A model generated the notes under the pieces. That model was not told the DNA's origin. It saw nothing but the letters and a program-made list of their open reading frames with translations, and searched no databases. A stretch of DNA of 64,000 nucleotides from an uncultured bacterium (GTDB lineage Bacteria > Planctomycetota > UBA1135 > GCA-002686595): the NCBI GenBank assembly GCA_937905825.1, contig CALCXM010000082.1, forward strand, positions 124,001 to 188,000, written 5' to 3'. Both the position numbers and the translations under genes were made by a program. The stretch's first letter is position 1. Every line of letters starts with the position of its first letter. Of this stretch, positions 26,848-35,753 are shown piece after piece.

Positions 26848-28484
26848 GGCAGCTGTTCGCATGGATTGGGCTGCTGCTCTTGCTGGGCTGTAGCGATAAA
26901 GTTGGACCGATCCCGTCGGCCGACACAGGCAGAGCCGGAGTCTTCAAAGGCGCTGAGGCTTCAGAGCACGCAGCAGTGCACGCCGCTGAGCAGGACCCGG
27001 CGGCGGAGGTACCTCCGAGTTATGCCCTGCGCTTTCTCGAGCAGGCGGCGCGCGAGCCCGAGCGCTGGGAAGCACGTCTGATCGAACGGAATCCCCACGG
27101 GCGACTGACCTTCTGGAGTTGGCGAACCCTGCTGCAGGCGGGTGAGAATCCGCGCTTGACCTACGAGTCCATCGAGCAACCCGCGCGTCCAGGGGTGGAG
27201 GTCTTCGCGGAAGTGCGGCAGCGCGGCGGCGACTGGTTAGCGCGCGCCTTGGTCCCCAGCTCACGGGGCTTGCAGCTGGAACCCGTGGACCTGCAGTTGG
27301 TTCAAGTGGCCGTCTTCGGCGGAGGCCTGATCGACGCTGAATCCGAACCCGTCCTGAACGCGGAGCTGCGCCTGTACCAAGCAAAGGGGGCAGCGACACC
27401 CGTGTTCTACACCCATCCTCATCTAGCCTGGACGGACTCCGGAGGGGAGTTTCGCTTTGGTGGAGTGGAACCCGGTTTCTACTGGCTGCGCGTGGTGACC
27501 GAAGGGCGCGAGCCAGTGGTCTTGCAACTCGATCTGAAAGGCGGGGACAGCGAGGCCTACGAGTTGAAGATGTCGACCCTGGGCACAACGGAGGAGTTGC
27601 CCATCGCCGTTCTGGGAGTCTCCGACCAGCACCTACCGTCGGTGCTCTTGGCCCTTCGATCCCTCGATGGTCAAGCGGTGCGCCGCGTGGCTCACCCGCG
27701 ACTTGCGGAAGATCCACTCGCGCAATTGACGCGGGCTGGCGTGGGCTATGCAGGCTTGTTCCCGTTCTTGCCCGAGGGCAGTTACGAACTGTCGGTGCTA
27801 GGTCTCGATTCGAACCCCTACGAACCGGCCAACTCACGGCTCGATTTCAGCGCCCTGCCGAAAGGCGTTCGAGTTCAAGCTGTTCCCTACGAGGAGATCC
27901 ACGAGTTGCGCTTCAGCGTCTCAGACAAAGAGTCCCGGGAAGCGCTGCACGATTGCTACTTGCGGTTCTCTTCCGCGGATTGGTGGGCGCCCGAGTCCCT
28001 TGTGTTGCAGCCCACGGAAAAGGGAGCGGGCCTCTCCCCTGAAATGCCGACCCCCGAATGGATGGTCGGCCGCGTGGGCTATCAACCGGTCTTCGGGGTC
28101 TTCGATCCGCGGTCAGCACAGAGTCAAGGAGAGCTTCACGAGCAGGTCGAACTGATCCGCGGTTGGGGGTGCCACTTGCTCTTCCGTGACGGCAGTCAGC
28201 GCTTGCCGGAACCCGGCTTCGATTCCTGGCGCCGAACCGGAGCCGTCCGGATGGCGGAGCCCTTGAAAGACGTTCTGGTCTTTGCCGATGGGGAACTGGT
28301 TGGACGTTCCGATGGGGCCGGAAGGATTCGCCTGCAACTGCCCCAAGCTCCCAGGGAATTGCGCTTCCAGAAGGATGGCTTGCGCGAGCTTCCGCACTAC
28401 TTGACGGGTTTCGTGGATGCCCACGATCTCGATCGCCTCGCCTCGGTTGGATCTACGGTCGTTTGGTTCGACCAGATCCAGTAG
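26844..28484 (+). CDS. Lipoprotein with carboxypeptidase-regulatory-like beta domains
   Basis: A 546-residue protein with a lipoprotein signal peptide: MRQLFAWIGLLLLLGC, lipidated Cys16. The GTG start overlaps the ALDH stop by 4 bp. Several short beta-domain signatures of the CarboxypepD_reg type occur (DSGGEFRFGGVEPGFYWLRV, LPEGSYELSVLGLDSN), similar in style to the two giant proteins at 52-58 kb. No catalytic motif is seen; a structural or binding role on the outer face of a membrane is likely. The gene ends 4 bp from the convergent FAH-family gene. Confidence 0.72.
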   Translation: MRQLFAWIGLLLLLGCSDKVGPIPSADTGRAGVFKGAEASEHAAVHAAEQDPAAEVPPSYALRFLEQAAREPERWEARLIERNPHGRLTFWSWRTLLQAGENPRLTYESIEQPARPGVEVFAEVRQRGGDWLARALVPSSRGLQLEPVDLQLVQVAVFGGGLIDAESEPVLNAELRLYQAKGAATPVFYTHPHLAWTDSGGEFRFGGVEPGFYWLRVVTEGREPVVLQLDLKGGDSEAYELKMSTLGTTEELPIAVLGVSDQHLPSVLLALRSLDGQAVRRVAHPRLAEDPLAQLTRAGVGYAGLFPFLPEGSYELSVLGLDSNPYEPANSRLDFSALPKGVRVQAVPYEEIHELRFSVSDKESREALHDCYLRFSSADWWAPESLVLQPTEKGAGLSPEMPTPEWMVGRVGYQPVFGVFDPRSAQSQGELHEQVELIRGWGCHLLFRDGSQRLPEPGFDSWRRTGAVRMAEPLKDVLVFADGELVGRSDGAGRIRLQLPQAPRELRFQKDGLRELPHYLTGFVDAHDLDRLASVGSTVVWFDQIQ

Positions 28485-28488
28485 GCCC

Positions 28489-29373
28489 CTAGCGCGCGAT
28501 CTCGGTCCGCAACAGACCGATGCCCTGAACCTCACACTCGACCACATCTCCGTTCGCGAGGGGTCCGACTCCCGCAGGCGTTCCCATCAAGATGATGTCC
28601 CCTGGGTGCAGGGGCATGTGGGCTGAGATGGCTTCCAGCGCTTCCGGCACGGACACCAGCAGGTCTTTCATGCTGGCCTCTTGGCGCAGCTCGCCGTTGA
28701 CCCGGGCGGTCAAGGTGAGATTTTCAATGTTGAGGCTGGCTTCCGGCACGAAGCAGGGGCCGAGCGGGCAGGCGCCTTTGAAGTTCTTCGCACGGAACCA
28801 AGGCCAACCCTTTTCCCGATCGAGTCCTTGGGTGCTGCGCAGGGTGAGGTCGTTGGCAACGGAGTAACCGGCGATGTACTCGAGGGCGCTCTCCTTTGAG
28901 ATCGTGTCCGCGTGTCGACCGACGATGACAGCCAGCTCCACCTCATGGTCGAGTCGTCCCGTGTAGCCCTTGGGCGGGGACACCGTTTGGTTGTGCCCGC
29001 AAAGGGTCTCGGGCAGCTTGTTGAAGAACAACGGTTCCGTTGGGATCTCCTCCGAGAACTCCTCCGCGTGTGCCCGGAAATTTTTTCCAAGGGCGACGAT
29101 CTTGCCGACTTCGATGGGGAGCATCGGTGGCAAGAGCACGTCGTCTGGCTGAATCGGTCGCGTCTCTGGCGCGGGGTTCTCTTCCATCCAGGTCTCGAAG
29201 CGCTCTGACTGAAAGAAACCTCTTGCGGCCAAGGCCGAAATGAACATGGGGTCCTCGCCCTTCCACAGGATCTCTGTGAGATCGTAGTAGGCTTCCCCAT
29301 GCTGCAGGACCATGCGTCCGCTGCGCACGTAATCGCCTTCGAGGCGGCGGTAAAGGGCTGTGTGGGGAGACAT
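28489..29373 (-). CDS. Fumarylacetoacetate hydrolase family protein
   Basis: A 294-residue protein with the FAH-fold core: VALGKNFRAHAEEF, the metal-ligand motif LDHEVELAVIVG, GYSVANDLTLRSTQ, RAKNFKGACPLGPCF, and the C-terminal PGDIILMGTPAGVGPL. Family members include fumarylpyruvate and acylpyruvate hydrolases, decarboxylases and isomerases of aromatic catabolism. The exact reaction cannot be assigned and no pathway genes surround it. It starts at ATG 29373 and is transcribed on the minus strand, 178 bp after the squalene-repeat gene. Confidence 0.92.
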   Translation of the reverse strand: MSPHTALYRRLEGDYVRSGRMVLQHGEAYYDLTEILWKGEDPMFISALAARGFFQSERFETWMEENPAPETRPIQPDDVLLPPMLPIEVGKIVALGKNFRAHAEEFSEEIPTEPLFFNKLPETLCGHNQTVSPPKGYTGRLDHEVELAVIVGRHADTISKESALEYIAGYSVANDLTLRSTQGLDREKGWPWFRAKNFKGACPLGPCFVPEASLNIENLTLTARVNGELRQEASMKDLLVSVPEALEAISAHMPLHPGDIILMGTPAGVGPLANGDVVECEVQGIGLLRTEIAR

Positions 29374-29550
29374 CTAGAGGAGGGGCGGGGGCCCGAGTCA
29401 CAACGTCCAATTGAACGAGGTGAAGGGGGCTGGCTGCATCGGAATCGACGCTTCAGGGCAGCGACCTTGAGTTTTCTACCCCACCTTTGTCTCAAGCACC
29501 AGCGTTCCGGGTGGGTTTGTCCGAAGGAACTCCGGGCGCCCTCCTGTGGA

Positions 29551-31290
29551 TCACTTGCCGGGCAAGGCGTTGCCGAGGGAGAGCAAAGCGTAGGAGGTGG
29601 CCAACACTGGGTTGCCCTCCCACCAACTTGGGGCATTCTCATTCAGCCAGGAACCATCGTCCTTGCGCTGCATGGCGATCAGGCGCCCACTCAGCTCCGC
29701 TCGCCAAGCGTGTTCCTGTCCGGCCCCATCGACCACGGTCTCGTCCCCGTAGAGGTCCAAGGCCTTGGACATGGTGTGGAAGTAGTAGAAGAGCCCGCGG
29801 TAGGGAGCAGAGGGATCGCCCGTGGCTTCAAAGCCCGGGTTGACGTCCAAGGTGTAGTGCTCACCGATCCATTTCCAGGCGGCCTGCATGCGCGGGTCAT
29901 CCTTCGGGAGCCCCGCGAAGATGAAGCCCTTCAAGAGCGCATAGGTCATGGATCCGTAGGAGCGCGGGACCCGTGTGCCATCGGGCAGCTCATCAAATCC
30001 CGCCTTCGAGTCGGCAGGGGCGTAGCCCGCACCGCCGTCGTTGCCGCTAGTGATGGTGACTCCCTTCTCCACGATCTTCACGTCATTGGATTCCGAACGG
30101 TTTTGGGTGCGCTCCAAGTACTTGAGGGCGCGCGTGAAGCTCTCGTTGCCCTTCTCCATTCCAGCGGCCGCCATGGCCTCGAGGGCCATTTGCAAGTTGG
30201 AGAGGTCGGGGCGTTCGTCTCCTCCGTAGCCGATTCCGCCGTAGTAGAGATCGCCGTCCGTGTATCCCTCGCCTTCATCCGACTGCAAGCGCACCAGGAA
30301 GTTGCGGGCCAGTTCGATGGCTGCTGTGTACTGCTCGTCGCCGCTCTTCGCGAGGGCCAGGATGGAGGCGGAGGTGAGGTAATTCTTGAGCTTGCCGTCG
30401 TGGATCGAACCATCCTTGTCCTGATGTTTCGCGAGCCATTGCAAGCCGTTGTCGATCACCCGCTGCACTTCCTCGGGCCGCGGTGTGGGCAGTTCCTGGA
30501 GAGCTCCCAGAGCCATGGCCGTGACTCCCAAATCGGGACTGCCTGGGGCGCCCCACAATCCGTTCTCGCTGGTCGCGATGAGGAACAAGGCTCCCTTGCG
30601 CATGGACTTGACCGTTGCGTCGCGGTCGGCCTTGGCGAACTTGGGCAAGGGGTTGGCCGAGGTTGGAACGGCCGGAGTTTCCGTCAGGGCGGCGCGGCAG
30701 CGCGTGAGTGCGATGACGCCCTCAGCGGTCCGAATCAAGCGGCCATCGGGACCTTCCCACGAGCCGTCCGGGTGACGCCGTGCCAGCCAGGTGGCGAGCT
30801 CCTTTTGCGCTTCCGCCTTGGTCAGTTTCTCGCCCTTGCTGGGGGCCAGTGGGGCTTGGAAGAAGACCTCCAGCTTGGTCAGCAGGGCCTCGCTCTTGGG
30901 ATCCGCGTAGCGACTGAGGGCGAGCCAGGCGAGGACCGACTGGGTGCTGCGCTGGACCTCTGTGGCCCCCTCGTCATAGATGCCACCATCGCTGGCGTGT
31001 TGCTGCGCCTCGAGGTAATCCAAGGCCCCGGCCACAAAAGGCCCATCGCGACGCACGTACTTGCGAGGGGACTGCGCCAGGCATTGCAGGACCCATGCGG
31101 TGCTCTTGACCGAGCCCCCGTAGCTACCATCGGGGGCCTGTTTGCTGCGCAACCAGCGGATGCTGCGGTCGATCTCTGACTTGAGGTCGAGTTCGGCCTG
31201 AGCCTGGGGGCTGGCGAGCGGCGAAGATACGGCCACCTGGGGTGCTACCAGGAAGCCGAGCAATAGGGCGATGAGGATTCTTGAGCGCAT
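29551..31290 (-). CDS. Secreted prenyltransferase/squalene-oxidase repeat protein
   Basis: A 579-residue protein with a signal peptide (MRSRILIALLLGFLVAPQVAVS). It contains repeated QxDGSW-like (QW) motifs spread along the chain: APDGSYGG, HPDGSWEG, NGLWGAPG, DKDGSIHD, KDDGSWLN. These build an alpha/alpha toroid as in squalene cyclases and complement-like thioester proteins. The DxDD catalytic motif of cyclases is not present, so it is probably a non-enzymatic or otherwise acting exported protein of the type common in Planctomycetes. Its promoter region is shared with the divergent nitroreductase gene. Confidence 0.85.
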   Translation of the reverse strand: MRSRILIALLLGFLVAPQVAVSSPLASPQAQAELDLKSEIDRSIRWLRSKQAPDGSYGGSVKSTAWVLQCLAQSPRKYVRRDGPFVAGALDYLEAQQHASDGGIYDEGATEVQRSTQSVLAWLALSRYADPKSEALLTKLEVFFQAPLAPSKGEKLTKAEAQKELATWLARRHPDGSWEGPDGRLIRTAEGVIALTRCRAALTETPAVPTSANPLPKFAKADRDATVKSMRKGALFLIATSENGLWGAPGSPDLGVTAMALGALQELPTPRPEEVQRVIDNGLQWLAKHQDKDGSIHDGKLKNYLTSASILALAKSGDEQYTAAIELARNFLVRLQSDEGEGYTDGDLYYGGIGYGGDERPDLSNLQMALEAMAAAGMEKGNESFTRALKYLERTQNRSESNDVKIVEKGVTITSGNDGGAGYAPADSKAGFDELPDGTRVPRSYGSMTYALLKGFIFAGLPKDDPRMQAAWKWIGEHYTLDVNPGFEATGDPSAPYRGLFYYFHTMSKALDLYGDETVVDGAGQEHAWRAELSGRLIAMQRKDDGSWLNENAPSWWEGNPVLATSYALLSLGNALPGK

Positions 31291-31399
31291 GGTGCGGAGG
31301 GGAACGTGCGGAGTCGGGCGCGGTTCAATTCTAGGCGACTCTAGTTCTAAGCCTTACCCTAACGACGACGATTCCCATTTCTTCCCAGGCTTCGGTCCT

Positions 31400-32065
31400 A
31401 TGAACAGCGCCCCTCAGATTCCCCTCAATTTTCGCCGTCGGACGGCTTCCGAGATGCTCCAGCGGGCCGAGGCCCTGGCGGCTGAGATGAGCGGGCGGCG
31501 CAGCGTTCGGGAATTCAGCCCCGATCCACTTCCTGCGGGAGTTCTGGACGCCTGCATCCGGATGGCGGGCAGCGCCCCCTCGGGAGCTCATCAGCAACCC
31601 TGGACCTTCGTGGTGGTGACCGAGCCCGACCTGAAGCGCCAGATCCGGGCTGCGGCCGAAGAGGAGGAGCGTCTGAATTACGGCGGGCGCATGAACGAAG
31701 AGTGGATCGATGCCCTGCGGCCTTTCCAAACCGATGCCAACAAGGAGTTCCTGGAGACAGCTCCGGCCCTGATCATTCTCTTTCGGCAGGCGCATGGCTT
31801 GGACGCGGAGGGCAACAAGATCCAGCACTACTACACCAACGAGTCGATCGGCATCGCCCTGGGGTTCCTCATCTCCGCCTTGCACCAGGCGGGCATCGCC
31901 TCCCTGACGCACACGCCGAGTCCCTTGAAATTCCTAGAGCCCCTGCTCTCGCGGCCCAGCAATGAGCGGGCCTACATGTTGTTGCCGGTTGGCTATCCAA
32001 GCGCGGATTGCCAAGTGCCCGACCTCGAACGCAAAGCTCTGGACGAGATTCGCGTCGATCGCTGA
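31400..32065 (+). CDS. Nitroreductase family protein
   Basis: A 221-residue FMN enzyme: RRSVREFSPDPLP (FMN phosphate contacts), SAPSGAHQQPWTFVVVT, and SIGIALGFLISALHQAGIASLTHTPSP near the C-terminus. The layout resembles the iodotyrosine-deiodinase/BluB-like branch more than classical NfsB, judged by the TNESIGIALGFL segment, but that is tentative. The ATG at 31400 is chosen because the frame upstream, open to 31271, runs into the divergent gene. It ends 84 bp before the convergent YbjQ-type gene. Confidence 0.88.
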   Translation: MNSAPQIPLNFRRRTASEMLQRAEALAAEMSGRRSVREFSPDPLPAGVLDACIRMAGSAPSGAHQQPWTFVVVTEPDLKRQIRAAAEEEERLNYGGRMNEEWIDALRPFQTDANKEFLETAPALIILFRQAHGLDAEGNKIQHYYTNESIGIALGFLISALHQAGIASLTHTPSPLKFLEPLLSRPSNERAYMLLPVGYPSADCQVPDLERKALDEIRVDR

Positions 32066-32149
32066 GAGTGCGTTCGATGATCCCGAATGCGAAGAAGGAC
32101 AGCGCAAGCGTTCGCCATCTTCTGGTGCCCAGAGCGGGCCCGGAGGCTC

Positions 32150-32470
32150 CTAGATTTTCAGCAGCTTGACAGCGGTCCCGTAGACCAACATCTCCGCGGC
32201 TCCCGAGGCGATCTCGGTGCCCGTGAAGCGCGTGCCGATGATCCCATTGGCACCCAGCGCGCGGGCCTCCGCTGTCATACGATCCAGGGCTTGTTCACGG
32301 GCCTCTGCCAAGAGCTTGGTGTACTCCCCAACTTCGCCTCCCACGATGTTGGTCAGGAGGGCGGAAATGTCTCCGCCCAGATGTCCCGCACGGACAGTGG
32401 CCCCGCGCACGAGACCGAAGACTTCGACGACTTCATAGCCGGGGAGAACATCGATGGTAGCCACGATCAT
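32150..32470 (-). CDS. YbjQ/UPF0145 family protein
   Basis: A 106-residue protein matching the YbjQ (putative heavy-metal-binding) family along its full length: LPGYEVVEVFGLVRG near the N-terminus, the long helix AEAREQALDRMTAEARALGANGIIGTRF, and TEIASGAAEMLVYGTAVKL at the end. Family proteins form pentamers; their function is not established. It is the last gene of a four-gene operon, its ATG overlapping the stop of the anti-sigma candidate by 4 bp. Confidence 0.9.
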   Translation of the reverse strand: MIVATIDVLPGYEVVEVFGLVRGATVRAGHLGGDISALLTNIVGGEVGEYTKLLAEAREQALDRMTAEARALGANGIIGTRFTGTEIASGAAEMLVYGTAVKLLKI

Positions 32471-32913
32471 CGTTTGACCTCCGTGTAAGGATCATAGGGA
32501 AGCAAGCGCTGCCGATCTCGAAAGCGGATCGAGAGCAAAACGCTGAAGCCGAAGAGAGGAGCGAGAATCAGGGCTTTGGTCAGGGCATCCAAGTCGGCCT
32601 GCAGGGTCGCAATGCAGCCGAGGGCAAAGAGCCCGATCAAGCCTGTGCAGAGCAGAGTCCAGCCCGTGCGCGTTCCGGCCTGGTGCGTGGGGCTGCTGAG
32701 GATGCGTTCCCACTCCAAGTCCGTGGGCTCAGGGGGGGCGTTGTGGCGGGCGAGAACCTCGAGCTTCTGATAGGCAGTCACCTGGCGCAGGAGTTCAGGT
32801 TCCTGCGTCAGGCGTTGTTCAAGAAGCTCGCGTTGCTCGGGGACCAGTTCGTCATCGACGTAGGCCATCACGAGCAGTTCATCGCGGGAGGGGTGTTCGG
32901 ATTCTCGGTTCAT
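32467..32913 (-). CDS. Membrane protein, candidate anti-sigma factor
   Basis: A 148-residue protein. The N-terminus (DELLVMAYVDDELVPEQRELLEQRL) resembles the anti-sigma domain that binds ECF sigma factors, but the zinc-ligand His-x3-Cys-x2-Cys set is absent. Two hydrophobic segments follow (LLCTGLIGLFALGCIATL and ALILAPLFGFSVLLSI), placing the C-terminal part in the inner membrane. The gene overlaps the sigma factor gene by 4 bp at its start and YbjQ by 4 bp at its end. The function is inferred mainly from the position after an ECF sigma gene and the N-terminal pattern. Confidence 0.7.
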   Translation of the reverse strand: MNRESEHPSRDELLVMAYVDDELVPEQRELLEQRLTQEPELLRQVTAYQKLEVLARHNAPPEPTDLEWERILSSPTHQAGTRTGWTLLCTGLIGLFALGCIATLQADLDALTKALILAPLFGFSVLLSIRFRDRQRLLPYDPYTEVKR

Positions 32914-33617
32914 TGCATTGGGTCCCCGAGAGATTGAATTTCGGAGCCGCTGGCTCTGTCGCCAGCTTCTAGCAGGCCTTCGAGGTGCTCCCGCAACCGT
33001 CGTCGAGCGTGAAACAATCGCGACATCACCGTGCCCTGGGGGATGCCCAGGGAGTCCGCGATTTCCTTGTAGGAGAGCTCCCGGTGGTGACGCAAGGAGA
33101 GGATCTCGCGGTCCTTGGAGGAGAGCTGCTGCACGGCCAACTCAAAGGACTGGGCTTGCTCTTTGGACTCCAGTTGATCGATGGCTTGATCGGCCTTGGG
33201 GTCCGCAAGCTCCCAATCTCCTTCGCGATCGGATCCCGGCTTCTTGGCCGAGAAGGAGACCTTGCGCAGGCGCCCGTTCTTGCGCAGGTGGCTGTAGCAG
33301 GTGTTGCGCAGGATCCGGTGAAACCAGGGCAGGAAGGGTTCCCCGTCACGGAAGGTCTCACGGGCTTTGAAGATCTTCATGAAGGTCTCCTGGGCCAGGT
33401 CCATGGCATCCTCGCGGGAGCCCACGAGGGATTGGGCGATGTAGAAGGCTCGGTTGCGCAGCTTGGTGACGAGCGCGTTGAAAGCGAGCTCATCGCCGGC
33501 CTTGGTGGCCATCATTAGTGTGGTTTCTGGTCCCATGTCGGCGGGCGCCTTCGAGGGCTCCGTGGGTTTCTTCAACCAGGACTCTGAAAACTTCTGGTCG
33601 TTTTGCTTCCCGGTCAT
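32910..33617 (-). CDS. RNA polymerase sigma factor, sigma-70 family ECF subgroup
   Basis: A 235-residue ECF sigma factor. Region 2 is DAMDLAQETFMKIFKA with FLPWFHRILRNTCYSHLRK; region 4 is LSSKDREILSLRHHRELSYKEIADSLGIPQGTVMSRLFHARRRLREHL, the DNA -35-binding helix-turn-helix. The N-terminus carries about 40 extra residues before region 2. The ATG at 33617 overlaps the lpxB stop by 4 bp, so translation of the sigma factor appears coupled to lipid A synthesis. The next gene is the candidate anti-sigma factor, the common arrangement. Confidence 0.93.
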   Translation of the reverse strand: MTGKQNDQKFSESWLKKPTEPSKAPADMGPETTLMMATKAGDELAFNALVTKLRNRAFYIAQSLVGSREDAMDLAQETFMKIFKARETFRDGEPFLPWFHRILRNTCYSHLRKNGRLRKVSFSAKKPGSDREGDWELADPKADQAIDQLESKEQAQSFELAVQQLSSKDREILSLRHHRELSYKEIADSLGIPQGTVMSRLFHARRRLREHLEGLLEAGDRASGSEIQSLGDPMQ

Positions 33618-35059
33618 CGGGCACCTGCCGCGCTTTTCTGGGGGGGCGAAACCCCCGGAATGAGGTTCAATACTGCCAATGCCGCTCGCCGGCTGGCTCC
33701 GGCTGGCCCAAGGCGCTGGGCTGCGATTTCCAGTTCCGCCGAGCAAGCCTCCCTCCAGTTCCTGTCGTTGACCAGCCGCTCAACCGCTTCGAAGAAGGCG
33801 GGCGGGCCCTCTTCGGCTGCAAAGCTAAACTCGGGATAGACCATGCGCCCAGCCAGCAAGTTGACGGAGGAGAAGTAAGGCACCGTTAGGAAATGCCGAC
33901 CCATCCACTGTTGGAAGGCACTCTCCAGTCGGTAGACGACAACCGTTGGAATCCTGTGGTGCAGCAAGTGCGTGAGGATCGTTCCCGAAACCGACAGGGC
34001 TGCCTTGGTTTGGGCAAGGCCTGCCTCGAGATCATAGGAGACTTCGACTGCCGCCCGATCTAAAGCACTCCTCTCGATGCACTCGTCGATCAACGCTCGG
34101 TGCTTGCGGGAGCCTTGCAGAATAAGGGCGCGCCATGCAGCGGCGCCACCGATGTGGGCTCGGAGGCTCTCGAGCATCAGCGGTAGATTGCGTGCGATGA
34201 CGGAACGCCGGCTGCCTGGAAGAATGGCGAGGATCTCAGCGCGCTCTTCGCGTGCGAGGCCCGCTCGTGTTTGAAAGACATCCATCTGTGGGTGGCCAAC
34301 GTGCTCGACGGCAACTCCATGACGGCGGAACCAAGCCGGTTCGAAGGGCAAGATCGAGAGGGCGAGATCGAAGGCGCGCTTGAAACCAGCCACGCGCCAA
34401 GGGGCCCAGCCCCAATACTGGGGCGTGATGTACTGAGCGGTGAGCACCCCGGAGCGCTTGGCCATTTGCGCGAGGGGCACATTCAAAGCGGGAGAGTCGA
34501 CCCCCAGGAACAAATCCAATCCTCCACTGGTGAAACTCTGGGCGGATCTTCGCAGGAGCTTCAGGTAGAAAGGCAATGCCTGCAGAACCCCGGAGAATCC
34601 CATGCGCGCATCGGAAACGGGATCTCCCAAGAGTTGAACTCCCTGCGCGGCGAGCTGCGGGCCGCCCAGACCCACGAGCTCTGGCGCCGGGGCTCCGCAC
34701 TCAGCGAGGACCGCTCGCAGGGCACGCACCCAATTGATCGCATGGGTTTCACCGGAGGCTTCTGCGCAACTGATGAAGATCCGCAGGGGGCGGGAGGGCA
34801 AGTGCAATTCGCGCTGGTCCGGAGCAAAGCTGGGAGTGCTCGCCAAGTCCGATCGGATGTCCCGCAACAATTGCTGATTGCCAAGGAATTGACCAGCAGC
34901 GTGCCAGGGCAAGCAGCAGGCATCGCGCAGGGCACGGGCGAACTCGAAGCTGACGAGACTGCGAGCTTCGGCCTCGATTGGCGCGTCCTGGAGCTGACTA
35001 TGTTCTTGGTTGGTCAAGCGAGAGTTTTCCCTGGGCAACTGGGGGCGCAGGGTATTCAA
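33614..35059 (-). CDS. lpxB: Lipid-A-disaccharide synthase
   Basis: Family GT19 enzyme joining UDP-diacylglucosamine and lipid X into the lipid A disaccharide at the inner membrane. Recognisable motifs: RIFISCAEASGETHA, VGLGGPQLAAQGVQLL, MGFSGVLQALPFYLKLL, FLGVDSPALNVPLA, YITPQYWGWAPWRV, ILPGSRRSVIARNLP, and SGTILTHLLHHRIPTVVVYR. The frame spans 481 residues, but LpxB normally begins at the RIFIS strand, so the ~90-residue N-terminal part (from a TTG at 35059) is uncertain. No ATG exists in it and only TTG starts are available. The stop overlaps the sigma factor start by 4 bp. Presence of lpxB implies an LPS-type outer membrane. Confidence 0.9.
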   Translation of the reverse strand: MNTLRPQLPRENSRLTNQEHSQLQDAPIEAEARSLVSFEFARALRDACCLPWHAAGQFLGNQQLLRDIRSDLASTPSFAPDQRELHLPSRPLRIFISCAEASGETHAINWVRALRAVLAECGAPAPELVGLGGPQLAAQGVQLLGDPVSDARMGFSGVLQALPFYLKLLRRSAQSFTSGGLDLFLGVDSPALNVPLAQMAKRSGVLTAQYITPQYWGWAPWRVAGFKRAFDLALSILPFEPAWFRRHGVAVEHVGHPQMDVFQTRAGLAREERAEILAILPGSRRSVIARNLPLMLESLRAHIGGAAAWRALILQGSRKHRALIDECIERSALDRAAVEVSYDLEAGLAQTKAALSVSGTILTHLLHHRIPTVVVYRLESAFQQWMGRHFLTVPYFSSVNLLAGRMVYPEFSFAAEEGPPAFFEAVERLVNDRNWREACSAELEIAAQRLGPAGASRRAALAVLNLIPGVSPPQKSAAGAR

Positions 35060-35066
35060 TCCCTGC

Positions 35067-35753
35067 GTGCGTGTCCTGGCCTACTTTGCGATGGTGTTCG
35101 CTTTCACCCTGCTTTTCCGCGAGCTTCCACTGGTGGGTGGTTTGTTTCGGGTGCCTTTGTTCGGTTTCTTTCTGACCGCAATCTTGCTCAGCACCGTCGG
35201 CGCCCGGGCGGCCCAGTGGATCGCCCAACGCCGTGCCCTTTCGCGGGATCTCGCGGATCTTGGAATCGTCGACACCCCCAACATGCGGGGAAAACTCGGT
35301 CGACTGCTTTTGCTGAACGGCCGCCCGCGCCAAGCCTTGGAGCCGCTTTCCGAAGCCCTGGCCGCGGATGAGACGGACCTAGAGTGGACCTATCGCCTGG
35401 GAATGGCTCGCCGCTTGGTGGGCGAGGCCCAAGAGGCGACGCGACTGTTGGCGAGGGTCACGCAAGTTGATGAGCGCTATGCCTACGGGGAACCATGGCT
35501 CCAGCTGGCCCTTTGCCACTTGGACCTCGGCAAGCCCACGCAAGCCGTGGAGGCTCTTGAAAGGTTTGAGCGCTTGCAAGGAGCCACTCCGCAGCAGGTC
35601 TTTTGGTTGGGCTGCGCCATCAAGGCGAGCGGCCGCAAAGAGGATGCGCGCGCTGTCTTCAACCGGCTTCCTGAGTTGGTCAAGCAGGCCCCCAAGTACC
35701 AGCGGGCCGCAGCGCGCCAGTTCTTGCTGCGCTCCTATTTGACGCGGCTTTAA
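35067..35753 (+). CDS. Membrane-anchored TPR protein
   Basis: About 228 residues: two N-terminal hydrophobic helices (VLAYFAMVFAFTLLFREL and FRVPLFGFFLTAILLSTVG), then about four helix pairs of tetratricopeptide type (LGRLLLLNGRPRQALEPLSEALAADET, YRLGMARRLVGEAQEATRLLARV, WLQLALCHLDLGKPTQAVEALERF, WLGCAIKASGRKEDARAVFNRL). TPR arrays mediate protein-protein contacts; the partner is unknown. The start is uncertain: GTG 35067 is chosen because it just clears the divergent lpxB frame; ATG 35091 or TTG 35010 are alternatives. The gene ends 4 bases into the convergent ABC permease gene. Confidence 0.75.
   Translation: MRVLAYFAMVFAFTLLFRELPLVGGLFRVPLFGFFLTAILLSTVGARAAQWIAQRRALSRDLADLGIVDTPNMRGKLGRLLLLNGRPRQALEPLSEALAADETDLEWTYRLGMARRLVGEAQEATRLLARVTQVDERYAYGEPWLQLALCHLDLGKPTQAVEALERFERLQGATPQQVFWLGCAIKASGRKEDARAVFNRLPELVKQAPKYQRAAARQFLLRSYLTRL

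Noticed and set aside
29299-31179. A 626-codon open frame on the plus strand opposite the squalene-repeat gene
   Set aside because: It is the antisense shadow of a high-GC gene with clear motifs and a signal peptide; its translation has no domain or coherent composition.
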